Source: Flavobacterium psychrotrophum (lineage in GTDB: Bacteria > Bacteroidota > Bacteroidia > Flavobacteriales > Flavobacteriaceae). Taken from it: a stretch of 64,000 nt of DNA. This document shows, piece by piece, positions 9,101 to 19,101 of this stretch (within the stretch, counting starts at the first letter, position 1; each line of letters starts with the position of its first letter). Location: positions 1,178,001 to 1,242,000 of the forward strand of contig NZ_CP031557.1 of NCBI RefSeq assembly GCF_003403075.1, given 5' to 3'. The notes beneath the pieces are model-generated. The model saw only the letters and a program-made list of their open reading frames with translations. It did no database searches and was not told where the DNA came from. The position numbers were made by a program, and so were the translations under genes.

Positions 9101-10543
9101 TCAGGCTTTAGGCTTAAGGAAAAAATCTTCAATTGCCTCCTTAAGCTTTTTGTTTTTCATCTTTTTGGCATATTCGCGTATCTCTCCAGATTGAAAGTAA
9201 CTGATGTCGTATCGGTTGGAACGCTCTCGAAAATCCGTAAGGTGTTCCAAGGCATCATGATCAAAGTTGCTGGTTGTCCAGTATTCGAACGACACGGGCT
9301 TATCCCTTAATGTTTCCTGCTTGTTGAGCCATTTCTTAAAGGCCGGGAGCTTTACATTTGTCCATCTTTCAACCGTTTCATAGTCGATCTTGGCTTTCTT
9401 TGCTTTGCACTCTGCTATGATGATCTTATCCGGGTAAATGACAAAGACATCCATCTCGTGCCTGCTTCCATTCTCGTAGATCTCCCTGCCTATTGTCACG
9501 CTGCTGTTGCTTTTTATCGAATGGATGTGCCCAATTAGAAACTCAAACAGCGCCCCCCTGATATTATTAGCCAGGCCTTCATTATACTTCTTCAATTCTG
9601 CAAGCAGGTCCAGGTACTTCTCCGGAGTCTGTTTTAGGCTGGCTCCTGCATTATTAAGTATTGTTATTAATTCTTTCAGCGTTTCGGCATATTTTTGGCC
9701 GAACAATTCATTTATGAAGCCTACGATGATACCATGCTGTTTTAAAAGAAGCAAAGCATCCCTGTCCAAATCGTCGACCAGCAGGAATGGTATGATCCTA
9801 GATGCATTTTTAAAGGACTGGATGTGCTTTAATTTCTCAATAAAGAACCTGACATCATTCTCGTAGATAGGATGTCCAATGAGTATATCAGCAAGGAGAT
9901 AACCGGGACTACTGTTATTCATGATTCCCGTGACTGTTGAAACGCCCTTAAATGCCCATTGAAATTTTCCAAATTCAGCAAAGGTTTTTCCAGTATTATA
10001 AGAGGTCAGACCTATATTTTTCGCAAAGCTTTCAAAGTTAGAGAGGATGTCCTCTTTGATCAGCTCTATAGTGTTATACGAAAGGTAGGTAGTGTTCTGT
10101 TTTTCGAATTTAGGGGAAAACATATAGTAGGCGCCATCGTAGATCAATATCTTCTCCTTTACAAATTTCTGCATAATTGTCTTGAAAGGCAGGTGGCTCT
10201 TTAAAGGGAGGACAGGATAATTGGTGTAGCACTCTAGGTATTTCTGGCTGATGATCCCGCCATGTTTCTTGATTGCGTTCAGGCAATACCAGTATTTTTT
10301 CCCATGATCTAGCATTGCGTGTGATAAAGCAGCATATAAGGCACCGTCATCTGTTTGCTCTTCCAGGTAGCATAGTGCCTGCTGGCTTACAAAAAAGCCT
10401 TTGATCTTTTGAATTTCCTTACTGCGGGTCACCTGTTGGCTGGCGGTATTGTCACTACTGCCTGTTGCTCTGGCTAATTCGCGCGCTAATTCGCCCGACA
10501 ATAGGGGACCCCTCTGCAAAAGTATGTCTTTTATGCTTGTCAT
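9101..10543 (-). CDS. Winged-helix protein with PD-(D/E)XK nuclease domain
   Basis: A 480-residue protein I cannot assign to a named system. The N-terminus (about 1-60: SGELARELA...SDNTASQQVTR) looks like a winged helix-turn-helix. The middle (about 60-320) is featureless. The C-terminus has a restriction-endonuclease-like core: Asp365 in HEMDVFVI, then Glu378-Cys-Lys380 in IIIAECKAKK, giving D-x12-ExK. It is convergent with the Gabija-like helicase with no bases between their stops, and divergent from the giant Avs-like gene. It could be a stand-alone defence nuclease or a modification-dependent restriction enzyme; no methyltransferase is nearby. The catalytic motif is clear, the role inferred. 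Confidence 0.7.
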   Translation of the reverse strand: MTSIKDILLQRGPLLSGELARELARATGSSDNTASQQVTRSKEIQKIKGFFVSQQALCYLEEQTDDGALYAALSHAMLDHGKKYWYCLNAIKKHGGIISQKYLECYTNYPVLPLKSHLPFKTIMQKFVKEKILIYDGAYYMFSPKFEKQNTTYLSYNTIELIKEDILSNFESFAKNIGLTSYNTGKTFAEFGKFQWAFKGVSTVTGIMNNSSPGYLLADILIGHPIYENDVRFFIEKLKHIQSFKNASRIIPFLLVDDLDRDALLLLKQHGIIVGFINELFGQKYAETLKELITILNNAGASLKQTPEKYLDLLAELKKYNEGLANNIRGALFEFLIGHIHSIKSNSSVTIGREIYENGSRHEMDVFVIYPDKIIIAECKAKKAKIDYETVERWTNVKLPAFKKWLNKQETLRDKPVSFEYWTTSNFDHDALEHLTDFRERSNRYDISYFQSGEIREYAKKMKNKKLKEAIEDFFLKPKA

Positions 10544-10938
10544 ATCACGCTATATATAAACAAACTCGTTAGAGTTTGGTGTCAACTCAATTTTTTTTAA
10601 ACAATGATACTAAATATAAGGATATGATTTTCAAAAAACATGCAAATTAGCTGTCATATCGGTTTCTGTTCAATTTTAATGAACAGATTAGATGAAAGTA
10701 TTTCTGCAGGCTTCTTAGACATATTTAGGACTTCTAATGCTTATGTGTCCGTTGTGCGTTCTCGCAATCTTTGTCACCGTAGTTGGATAAATTAATTACG
10801 TTCACACCTATTCGCCAGTTTTAATGAAGCCAATAATTACTTGTATACCGGTAGAAATAGTGGTCAATTCTATATCGGCGAAAGGGTTCAATCAAGTACT
10901 GTTTATTCACTTTTCTTATTTTTTTTCACAAGCCAAAA

Positions 10939-10961
10939 TATTTACATTAGTATTGTAAATA
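10939..10961. promoter_or_regulatory. Inverted repeat upstream of the Avs-like gene
   Basis: TATTTACA (10939-10946) and TGTAAATA (10954-10961) form a perfect 8-bp inverted repeat with a 7-bp spacer, 31 bases before the start codon. It is the only marked structure in the 449-base divergent region 10544-10992. It may be an operator; no binding protein can be named. Confidence 0.4.
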
Positions 10962-10992
10962 CAGGTGTAAGGTTCAAACTAAATGTATCCGT

Positions 10993-13900
10993 ATGGGAAA
11001 ATTGAAAGTTTCAGCTCAGGGTGAACGGGCTGCAATAGGAGGTTATCTGCCACAATTTGATGAGTTTTCAAGGCAGGTATACCGTAATTTGGTAAACGAT
11101 AATCTCGAATGGATCAGGGTTGCCGATCCTGAAGCGGAAAAATTAGACGATATTCAATTTTCAACTCCTTCAGAAATTCATGCCTACCAGGTAAAGTGGA
11201 CCATTTCAGAAGCCGTAATCACTTATTCCAGTTTTATGGCGCTGTTTCCCAAAATTGTAGCATCCTGGAAAAAAATAAAGAATAAAAACCGTAACAAGAA
11301 AGTAATTCCACATCTTTTAACCAATAAAACGGTATCGGTGAACGATAAAATTATATTAGCTGACGGTAAAACGGCGAGTTTCGGCAGTTTTATGGATCAG
11401 GGATGGTTGGGTATAAAATCCGGTCAGACTGTCGATAAAAACTGGGCTACAATTTCAAAGGAATTACAGACCGTGGCAAAACTGAGTAACAAAGATTTTC
11501 GCGAATTTATGTCAAGTTTCGTCTTCATTCATTCCTATAAACCAAAGCCCATTGCAGTCGCTTCAGTTCAATATTCGAAAGAACAGGAAGACCTTCAGGT
11601 ACTCTCTCGTTTCATAATCGAAAAAGCAGCCTCTAAAGACCGTATAGTAGAATTTAGCAGGCAGGAGATTTTGCATGAGCTTTCCTGGGCGGACCGTTTC
11701 AGGACAACATTTAACCACGATTTTATTATAGATTTAAAAACCTACCAGCCCATAACGTCAACCATAAGCAATCTTGACAGGCTAATCAGTACAAAGGAAG
11801 GCGGTTATGTATACCTTGAGGGCGGCCCGGGCACTGGCAAATCTACCATGCTTACCCAATGGGCTAGAAATTCGAACCATCGCATTATCAAATACTACGC
11901 TTTTGATTTTACAAATCCCGCTTCCGGAATGAATTACCAGGAACGCGGAAGTTCGGTATCGTTATTTTTCGACCTTGTTTTGCAGATAAAGGGAAAAACC
12001 CGGTCAACTATCAATGTGTTGCCTTATAAAGATATAGAATATTTACGGAAGACCTTTTTTGAGCAGCTTACGGCACTTGGTGAAGACTTTAAAAAAAGCG
12101 GCACTAAAACTATACTTATTATTGATGGCCTTGATCATATCCCTAGAGAATATAAAACATTTAATACGTTTCTCCGGGACCTTCCTTTGCCCCAGGCCAT
12201 GCCGAGCGGAGTTTACATCATTTTAGGGAGCCAGTCCTATGCGCTTGAGGATCTCTCGGTTGAAATCTGCCAGGAGTATAAAACGACTGAAAGCACGGTA
12301 AAAATGGATGCATTAACAAAGAATGAGGTATATAGGTACCTCCTTTGTAGTACCCTTACTCCACCGCTTGGAACCAAGGAAAAATTGCAAGTCTATGAAA
12401 GTTCGCAGGGGCATCCATTGTACCTTTCATATTTTGTTGAAAAGTTACGATCAGTGGCAGACCGCGCGTCAGCCTTAAACAGTTTTGAGAAAATTGACGG
12501 TAATATTGACCTCTATTATCTTCGGCTATGGAAACCCATTCAAAATTCATTGGATTTAGTGAAATTATTAGGCCTCATTGCGCGTGTGAACGGGCCGGTA
12601 CACCCGAAGTTCATGAGTGAATGGGGCTTTACAAACAAGGTGTTGCTTGAATTGAGGGATCGGGCAAAGTTCCTTTTTGATGTGGGGAAGGAATGGTCTT
12701 TTTTCCACAACTCTTTTCGGCAGTTCCTCTTGCAACATACCTGTCTTGACATTTTGACGGAGGCTTATAATCCAAGTATTGATGAGAGCTATCATGCTGA
12801 TCTGGCGAAATTTTATAAGGATTCGAAAGTTGAACCGGACTGGAAGAAAAACTTCCACTTATACAAATCCGGGAATTTCGAGGCATTTCTAAACGAAGCA
12901 AATCCCGAGTTGTTCAATGAACAGGTTTGCGGTTTCAGGCCCTTACATGAGATTAGGTCTGAAGGAAAACTAGGTGTCGACATAGCCCTGAAGACCGGCA
13001 ACCCGGTAACATTACTTCGCTATTTTTTTGCGCTTTCTGAAATAGAACAGAAATCCAGGAATATCGCCCCTGCATCCTGGACGGAACGGTTTGTGGAAAT
13101 CGGTAAACCGGAAATTGCCAAGAGATACCTCCGCAGTGAAAATAAACTATTGTGCAGCGAAAGTACTGCACTGGGAGCAGCGGTCGTATTTGCACGTTCG
13201 GGAGATCTAAATGAGGGGCTTTTGCTTTTTAATATCGCATATCCGGAATCCATTAGCGCGCGCAGTATAGCGATTAATGGCACCCATCGCGGTGAGGATT
13301 CCATTGCGCTGGTTAAGCAGTGGATTTATACCGGTGCTTTTTTTCTTGATGTCAAGGATATTGTAACAAGGATTAACAATATAAAATATACTGAAAAGAA
13401 AGCGTACAGGCAACTGAGCATCAGTGCGGTGCGTTTGGAACTCTTAGGTTCGTTGGCCAGTGCTTACATAAGTAAAAACGACTGGCAAAATTTTAATACA
13501 CTATTAAAGCAGTATCGGGTAGGACAGTTAAAGCAATTGAATGCCTATTATTATGTCCTTACTGAAGCGGTTGACCATTGCGTCGATCAAAGTGAGCTGG
13601 ATCTTGCCCGGCATTACCTGTCTTTGCTACTGGAACATTTTGACCGTGAAAGCTCAAGTGATTTTGCAAAAATCGAGATTGCGAACCTGATTTACAAATG
13701 CTTTTGGGATAAAAGAAGGGTGGGCGAATGGATACAAAATATACCGCAACAGTCCAATGTAGGTGAGAGTGACCTGGGGTATGATGGTACTCTTGTTCCT
13801 TTCCGTCCGCTGATATTACATAATAAGCTAATGCATCTTGTAGGCAATGGTGTGTCAATAACGGAGGCTATCCCTAACGCTAAAAGTGGCACTGATGAAG

Positions 13901-16900
13901 AACTTATAGTGGAATATGAAAGGATGTTATGCCTCATGGCGAAATTACTTGCCGAAGGACAGTCAGAGGTGCAGGAGTCAGCAACCATACTTCCCCGGGT
14001 CATTCCCATAGTAACGTTTTTTTATAAGAAAAATAACCATCGTAACCGTTATTCAAATAAGATATTTGCAACCAAGAAGGCATATTACAGCCTTCTCATT
14101 GCTGCGGTATCTGCATTAGGTCAGAAATACGTGAACGACCTTGGCAGCTATTTGATTAATGAATACCAGTCAAACCCGAAATTTTGGCCTGTGTCACTCA
14201 GGCGATCGGTACTTGTCGACCTTTTGAAGAACGGTTTTGACCCGGAGAGTGTTGCAAAAGAGATTGATTATTTGGAAGCTACCATGTTGTTAGGCTCGGA
14301 TATTTCTGCGCGTATTGAAGAATGCGAGGCTCAATCCGATGCTTATCATGCATTACAGAACAATGAAAAAGCGCTCGCATTACTCTCCAGGGCATGGAAG
14401 GAGTCTATAGGGGTGGCCTACAGTAAAGACTATCAGTTTACTTCCTGGCTGGATTGGGTCGACAAAATAAATGTATTACAACCAGAGAAGGCCCCGACGC
14501 GCCTCAGCTGGTTCCTCTCACATCTGGACCATATTAAAGAAACGACTGAAGGTGGTACTTTCAGCGAGGCTGTCGAAAGGCTACTGGAAGCTACATTTGA
14601 TTACGACCTCGAATCGGGCTATCAGCAAATGCAATGGTTGCTTGACAAGGGCGATGTTGATTTTGACCGTGCCCTGGGCACGTTTTTAAAAGAATGCCTG
14701 AAGCGTTGTTTACAGCCAAAAGAGTATGAATTCATTATGTCGGTTTACGCAGAAATTTACCTCCTTTTTTCCGAAGGAAAAGATGTTGCTTTGCTTGAAA
14801 CCCTTTTATCCACGGGAGTGAAAATTGACTCCGATAGTTTTTTAAAGAGGCATCTGGATACCCTGATTACAGCTGTAGAAGTTACTGCAATTGAAGAGCA
14901 CAGGGGACATCTACGAAACATCATTTTTGATTTCTGTCGGGCTCATAACCTTGAAATCTATGGGACAAAAACGGATCTTTCCGGAGAAGATTCGTTTAAA
15001 GCGATCTACTCAGAGCGGAACGAACTTGTTCTTGAGCCTTATAAGACCTTATCTGAAGCGGAAGTAATTGTCTCCACTAGCGATTATGAGTCATTAAAGA
15101 GGCTTGTAATGGGCGAGAGTATGGCCAATTCTTATTTCGATTGGAATAGCGTCCTGGCTAAATTTTCATCGATGTTGACCCTTGAGAACATCAGGGAACT
15201 TGGAGATGCCGGGGTGACAACGAGAAAGCGTTCGGATTACTATGCCAGTCTCAGTGCAATCGCACTGGGTCAAGGTGACAGGGAATTATCCCTGGAGCTT
15301 GCCGGTAAAAGTTTGGAACATTCCACCGGTTCAGGCTGGATTCAGCATTACGACGGAGGGTCGAGGCTTCTTGCTTTACGGGCGCTTTCTAACCTGGACC
15401 AGGAGTTGGCCTATAAGAAAGCGTTTGAACTGTTCTGTTATGACATATCGGATACTAATTATCCGAGTATGTATTTGACAGATTTGGATAAAATACTCCC
15501 GGTTATTTCAAAAGACAATAAGGTTGAAGACTATTGGCAAGAAATCGAAAGTTACCTGAACCGCCTTATGCAAAATAGCCTTCCATTAGATAATTTACCT
15601 TGTATTGGTAGGCATGAGACAAATATATATCAAGTGCTCTCCGAATTTCTTTTAACATTAACGGAAAGCCCGATAATGTCCCTTTCTGAGGTGGCAACAA
15701 GAACCTTTTCGTTCAGTATTGCCAGTGGTAATCCGTATGCCGTTGAGAAACTCGAAGCGATGCAGGACGATTTAAAAGCATCTGCTATTTGCATGTACCT
15801 GTATAGGATCCATCCAAAAGCATTAGAGCATTTTACGGTACAGTTAGCGGGTTGGGCTAACAATGCCCATCATACGGTACGTGCTAATGCCCGTTTTTTA
15901 CTTAAAGCCTTGCAAAGCCCCTATTCTTTAGAATATGGCAAACTCCTGCCGGCTTCTTATACCTTTCATCTTCCCGGAAACCCTGACTTTGCAGTAGATA
16001 TATTTAAACCCCTATTGCGATTAATTTCGTATGAGGCGCAAATTGATATGGCTAACCTGGAACAGCGGTTATCCCATTTTGCCCATATCCATGGGACCCC
16101 TGAAAAATGGACTCCTGTCTACGAGGAACGGGTTAGAAAAAATTTAGATGCTACTGGAATGAAGTATCCGTTCCGGAAACATAAAATTACTGATATCCGT
16201 AATAGCCTTATGTATATTGTAGCAGAACTGGAAGATTGCGAGGTGTTGGACATGGATGAATTTGCGCGATACTTTATATTCTTTGACTACGCCGTACCGT
16301 TTTATCCCGTTGTTGCCAAGCCGTCGATAATACCGGTAATCAAACAGGAAGGGCAAATCAGTATCCGGACGGGGTGGGTTGCTAAAATTGATAATACCCC
16401 AAGACTAGAGGCCGGTATCCTGCCGTATGGGGATCAGGTTGTGATTGGGGAGTGTTATACCATAAGTAATTTGGATTGGGGTAGGCCAACGGAAGAATAT
16501 AGCGCTGGGTTATCGTGTTTTTCCGAACTTTTGGATGGTGATAAGATTTTTGGATCCCTATTTCATAGGTTGTCGGACGATTATCACGTGCTGGGTAATC
16601 CGGGGCCTGAAATAATTGTGAAGCGCGATCATGGCTTCGTTCAGTTTAACGAACGTTCAAACTTTATTGCAATTAATCCTGGGCTTGCCAGGATGTTGTC
16701 CTGGGTACCCAGCTCCGAAGGTTTGTTTGAGTGGATGGATACTGCAGGAAACATTATGGTAAAATCGGTGTTTTGGTCCAGTGGGAATTCCGAAATGAGG
16801 CCTCGGCATGATTCTGAAATTGGTGAGGGCTGGATTGTAACGGCTTCGAACGAAGCATTATTACAGATAGCCTCTGTTACGAGTGGGCTGTATTATCACA

Positions 16901-17004
16901 AAATGGTAGAAAGATTCCAAGGGGATGGTGAAGAATACGAAAGTAGTACGCGAACCCAGGTCGTTGGCTTTGATATTGATGGAATGGGGACTGAAAGTCC
17001 TTAA
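10993..17004 (+). CDS. Giant STAND NTPase with N-terminal nuclease domain, Avs-like
   Basis: A 2003-residue protein built like antiviral STAND (Avs) sensors, in which a large C-terminal repeat region recognises a phage protein and triggers oligomerisation of an N-terminal nuclease. The first 100 residues resemble the Cap4/DUF4297 type of PD-(D/E)XK domain: GGYLPQF, then Asp52/Asp53 and Gln66-Val-Lys68 (YQVKW). The NTPase follows, with Walker A GGPGTGKST (277-285) and Walker B LIIDGLDHIP (Asp378, Asp381). From about residue 650 to the end it is helical, TPR-like, with a beta-rich tail near 1800-2000. Single-gene unit with its own upstream region. Not assigned to an Avs subtype; a related NACHT/AAA defence protein is the alternative. 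Confidence 0.78.
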   Translation: MGKLKVSAQGERAAIGGYLPQFDEFSRQVYRNLVNDNLEWIRVADPEAEKLDDIQFSTPSEIHAYQVKWTISEAVITYSSFMALFPKIVASWKKIKNKNRNKKVIPHLLTNKTVSVNDKIILADGKTASFGSFMDQGWLGIKSGQTVDKNWATISKELQTVAKLSNKDFREFMSSFVFIHSYKPKPIAVASVQYSKEQEDLQVLSRFIIEKAASKDRIVEFSRQEILHELSWADRFRTTFNHDFIIDLKTYQPITSTISNLDRLISTKEGGYVYLEGGPGTGKSTMLTQWARNSNHRIIKYYAFDFTNPASGMNYQERGSSVSLFFDLVLQIKGKTRSTINVLPYKDIEYLRKTFFEQLTALGEDFKKSGTKTILIIDGLDHIPREYKTFNTFLRDLPLPQAMPSGVYIILGSQSYALEDLSVEICQEYKTTESTVKMDALTKNEVYRYLLCSTLTPPLGTKEKLQVYESSQGHPLYLSYFVEKLRSVADRASALNSFEKIDGNIDLYYLRLWKPIQNSLDLVKLLGLIARVNGPVHPKFMSEWGFTNKVLLELRDRAKFLFDVGKEWSFFHNSFRQFLLQHTCLDILTEAYNPSIDESYHADLAKFYKDSKVEPDWKKNFHLYKSGNFEAFLNEANPELFNEQVCGFRPLHEIRSEGKLGVDIALKTGNPVTLLRYFFALSEIEQKSRNIAPASWTERFVEIGKPEIAKRYLRSENKLLCSESTALGAAVVFARSGDLNEGLLLFNIAYPESISARSIAINGTHRGEDSIALVKQWIYTGAFFLDVKDIVTRINNIKYTEKKAYRQLSISAVRLELLGSLASAYISKNDWQNFNTLLKQYRVGQLKQLNAYYYVLTEAVDHCVDQSELDLARHYLSLLLEHFDRESSSDFAKIEIANLIYKCFWDKRRVGEWIQNIPQQSNVGESDLGYDGTLVPFRPLILHNKLMHLVGNGVSITEAIPNAKSGTDEELIVEYERMLCLMAKLLAEGQSEVQESATILPRVIPIVTFFYKKNNHRNRYSNKIFATKKAYYSLLIAAVSALGQKYVNDLGSYLINEYQSNPKFWPVSLRRSVLVDLLKNGFDPESVAKEIDYLEATMLLGSDISARIEECEAQSDAYHALQNNEKALALLSRAWKESIGVAYSKDYQFTSWLDWVDKINVLQPEKAPTRLSWFLSHLDHIKETTEGGTFSEAVERLLEATFDYDLESGYQQMQWLLDKGDVDFDRALGTFLKECLKRCLQPKEYEFIMSVYAEIYLLFSEGKDVALLETLLSTGVKIDSDSFLKRHLDTLITAVEVTAIEEHRGHLRNIIFDFCRAHNLEIYGTKTDLSGEDSFKAIYSERNELVLEPYKTLSEAEVIVSTSDYESLKRLVMGESMANSYFDWNSVLAKFSSMLTLENIRELGDAGVTTRKRSDYYASLSAIALGQGDRELSLELAGKSLEHSTGSGWIQHYDGGSRLLALRALSNLDQELAYKKAFELFCYDISDTNYPSMYLTDLDKILPVISKDNKVEDYWQEIESYLNRLMQNSLPLDNLPCIGRHETNIYQVLSEFLLTLTESPIMSLSEVATRTFSFSIASGNPYAVEKLEAMQDDLKASAICMYLYRIHPKALEHFTVQLAGWANNAHHTVRANARFLLKALQSPYSLEYGKLLPASYTFHLPGNPDFAVDIFKPLLRLISYEAQIDMANLEQRLSHFAHIHGTPEKWTPVYEERVRKNLDATGMKYPFRKHKITDIRNSLMYIVAELEDCEVLDMDEFARYFIFFDYAVPFYPVVAKPSIIPVIKQEGQISIRTGWVAKIDNTPRLEAGILPYGDQVVIGECYTISNLDWGRPTEEYSAGLSCFSELLDGDKIFGSLFHRLSDDYHVLGNPGPEIIVKRDHGFVQFNERSNFIAINPGLARMLSWVPSSEGLFEWMDTAGNIMVKSVFWSSGNSEMRPRHDSEIGEGWIVTASNEALLQIASVTSGLYYHKMVERFQGDGEEYESSTRTQVVGFDIDGMGTESP

Positions 17005-17366
17005 CTATTCGGGTTGGAAAATTTATTTTCGTAACTGGAAAAACGGGAAAAAAAGAACATAACTGGAATCAAATTGTGATAAGAGTGAAGATTTCGCAGC
17101 GGAGGACCATGTGGCTGAATTTATTGAGATACATTTATATTAAGTTCCGAATTTATTGAAGAAGAAGGTGTGTATGAAATAACCAATGAAATCGAACAAA
17201 AAACCTGTGTGTGGATTGCTGAAGAAGCCAGTTATGAAGTGGAAAAATCGGTACTATCGGACCGAAAAATCTCAATTATCTCCTCTTTAAATGTGTCTGA
17301 TAGAAATATTTTTGAAGATATAATGACAATTTATAGCATTCATCAATGTTGTTGCCATCCTTCTTG
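17005..17366. other. Intergenic region with possible gene remnant
   Basis: Lies between the stops of two convergent genes. A short open frame (GTG at 17170 to 17370) and a second frame just upstream both encode an EFIE-containing stretch (near 17118 and 17150), which looks like a decayed coding fragment or a short duplication. It has no recognisable domain, and I do not call it a gene. Confidence 0.25.
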
Positions 17367-17906
17367 TTAATGCATGTCCGTATTGCTCTCGTTCTGAGTA
17401 TTACTAGCCAGCTCTTTGGCAAAATCGATGAAGAGCTTGTGGGCCTTGGTAAAGGTATACCGCTCGTTGCCCTGCCTTATGGCGATATTCCTTTTTGTCA
17501 GTATGGTGCTTACAAACCTGCGTACGTTCTCCGGCGTGTTAAGTTGTTTGTTTGCGTTTATTACATCGGTCCATGAGGATTTCTTGAAATAGTCGGCAAT
17601 ATCGTCCAGGTGAAACTCGGCATGGCGTAGTTCGGTGAGGAAATTTTTACCGTCCTTATCGAGTTCATAGCATAGAATGGCAAAGAATATGGCGATATCC
17701 CTTGAGGTATTTTCCTGTGTTTCGTCCGATACAAGATAGATATAATCGAGGGTTATAATCAGTTCATAGCCGAAGGACTGCAGGAAGAAACCTTTGTAGA
17801 AATCCCTTTTTTTATCAAGGCTTTCGAACAGCGTATCATCTGCGGTAATGAATTTACCGTCCATCAGCATCCTTACAATCTCTTTATGGTTATCCGGGAA
17901 TGTCAT
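17367..17906 (-). CDS. Wadjet JetB / MksE-like subunit
   Basis: Last gene of a four-gene SMC-type operon, 179 residues. Size, position after a MukF/MksF-like gene and predicted winged-helix content (DIADYFKKSSWTDVINANK, then RRFVSTILTKRNIAIRQGNERYTFTKAHKLF split over two helices and a wing) fit MksE/JetB (DUF4194-like). These proteins bind the kleisin and regulate loop extrusion on plasmid DNA. Its start overlaps the preceding gene by 17 bp. The sequence alone is weak; the assignment depends on the neighbours. Confidence 0.6.
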   Translation of the reverse strand: MTFPDNHKEIVRMLMDGKFITADDTLFESLDKKRDFYKGFFLQSFGYELIITLDYIYLVSDETQENTSRDIAIFFAILCYELDKDGKNFLTELRHAEFHLDDIADYFKKSSWTDVINANKQLNTPENVRRFVSTILTKRNIAIRQGNERYTFTKAHKLFIDFAKELASNTQNESNTDMH

Positions 17907-19101
17907 TGCGTTTCTTTATTTTCAGTTTGGGCAGTATCAGAACTGCGGTTTCATTTTCTATCTTTATTGTTTCATCCCAGCCTGCTGGTGTAATCTCGTA
18001 CTCTTCTTCAAAAAGCAGGCTGGTTGCTATGAAGAAATTATCAATGGTAAAACCTCCGGTATCAGCCCTTATGGCATCTTCACACCACGAAAAGAAGTCT
18101 TTTACGGGCAGGGCGTTATTGAGGTTGGCTTTGTAGGTTGACTTTTCAAAAAACCAGTCGTCGGTGGCAACCGGATTTTCGATAACGATAATTTGGGTTT
18201 CGTTTTGGAATTGCCCGAAGTATTCTTTAGTGTTCTCATAAATGAACTTGCTGTAAATGTTCTCACGTGGGGTGGTAAGAAGTGATGGCGGGGTTATGCT
18301 GCGATAGCAATTGCCGTTGGTCAGGTAATGATGGAACCCACTGAGGTACTGGCTTTCGGTCTTTATCCGTTCAATCAGGGGCAGAAGCTCACTGGTCAGT
18401 ACGCCCGACTGGGTGTTTAAATCGCGACCGGCCTGTCCGAGCAGTTGGTATAGCTTTTCGAAGTCGCGGCGTATGCCTTCATCGGGGTAGCGGAAGCGCT
18501 GGGTATTGCAGAACTGTGAAATGGTAAGCAGCTCATTGTAGATGGACTGCGTGTGGTTTACATCCAGGATTTTATTGAGGGGGGAGATATAGTTTTCAAT
18601 CAGGTGGCGTGCCAGGGCTATCTTTTCTGAGTAGTCAATTTTCTTTGTGTTGGCCTTCAGGTCCCGGGATTCCAAGAGCAGGCTTTTGGTGTTGTTTACC
18701 ACGGCCTCCGTAAATTTCCTGATCTGGCTTGAGAGCGCCTCGATGCATTCCAGCAGCATATTTTTATCCTGTTGCATACCGTCCCTAATCCTCCAGAAAA
18801 GGGATTTTATAGCCTGGCCGTACTGTTCGATTTCTTCGGGTAGCAGTGGGCGGAATTGTTGGTGGATGAATTCAAACAGCGCGAGGTAGGGTTCGCCAAA
18901 CAGGTAATCGTTGTTAAGTGCTGTAAGGATATTGTATTCGGTAAGCTGGGCCAGGATGTCTTTTTGGTGGAATTGCAGGCAGTTTTGGAGTGCCTGGTGG
19001 GATACAAAATCATTTTTTTTCTGCACCTCAAAAAGCTCTTTCAATACCTCATAATGGGTAGCCATGAACTGTAGTATTGACTTTGGTTCTGATTTAATCA
19101 T
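17890..19101 (-). CDS. Wadjet JetA / MksF-like kleisin subunit
   Basis: A 403-residue, largely helical protein in the kleisin position of an SMC operon. An N-terminal winged-helix-like part (about 1-100: VLKELFEVQKKNDFVSHQAL) leads into long helices (about 100-290) and a C-terminal mixed region. This matches JetA/MksF, which bridges the two SMC heads and recruits JetB. It overlaps the upstream TOPRIM gene by 8 bp and the downstream gene by 17 bp. No enzymatic motif is expected and none is seen. The call rests on fold pattern, length and context. Confidence 0.62.
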   Translation of the reverse strand: MIKSEPKSILQFMATHYEVLKELFEVQKKNDFVSHQALQNCLQFHQKDILAQLTEYNILTALNNDYLFGEPYLALFEFIHQQFRPLLPEEIEQYGQAIKSLFWRIRDGMQQDKNMLLECIEALSSQIRKFTEAVVNNTKSLLLESRDLKANTKKIDYSEKIALARHLIENYISPLNKILDVNHTQSIYNELLTISQFCNTQRFRYPDEGIRRDFEKLYQLLGQAGRDLNTQSGVLTSELLPLIERIKTESQYLSGFHHYLTNGNCYRSITPPSLLTTPRENIYSKFIYENTKEYFGQFQNETQIIVIENPVATDDWFFEKSTYKANLNNALPVKDFFSWCEDAIRADTGGFTIDNFFIATSLLFEEEYEITPAGWDETIKIENETAVLILPKLKIKKRNDIPG

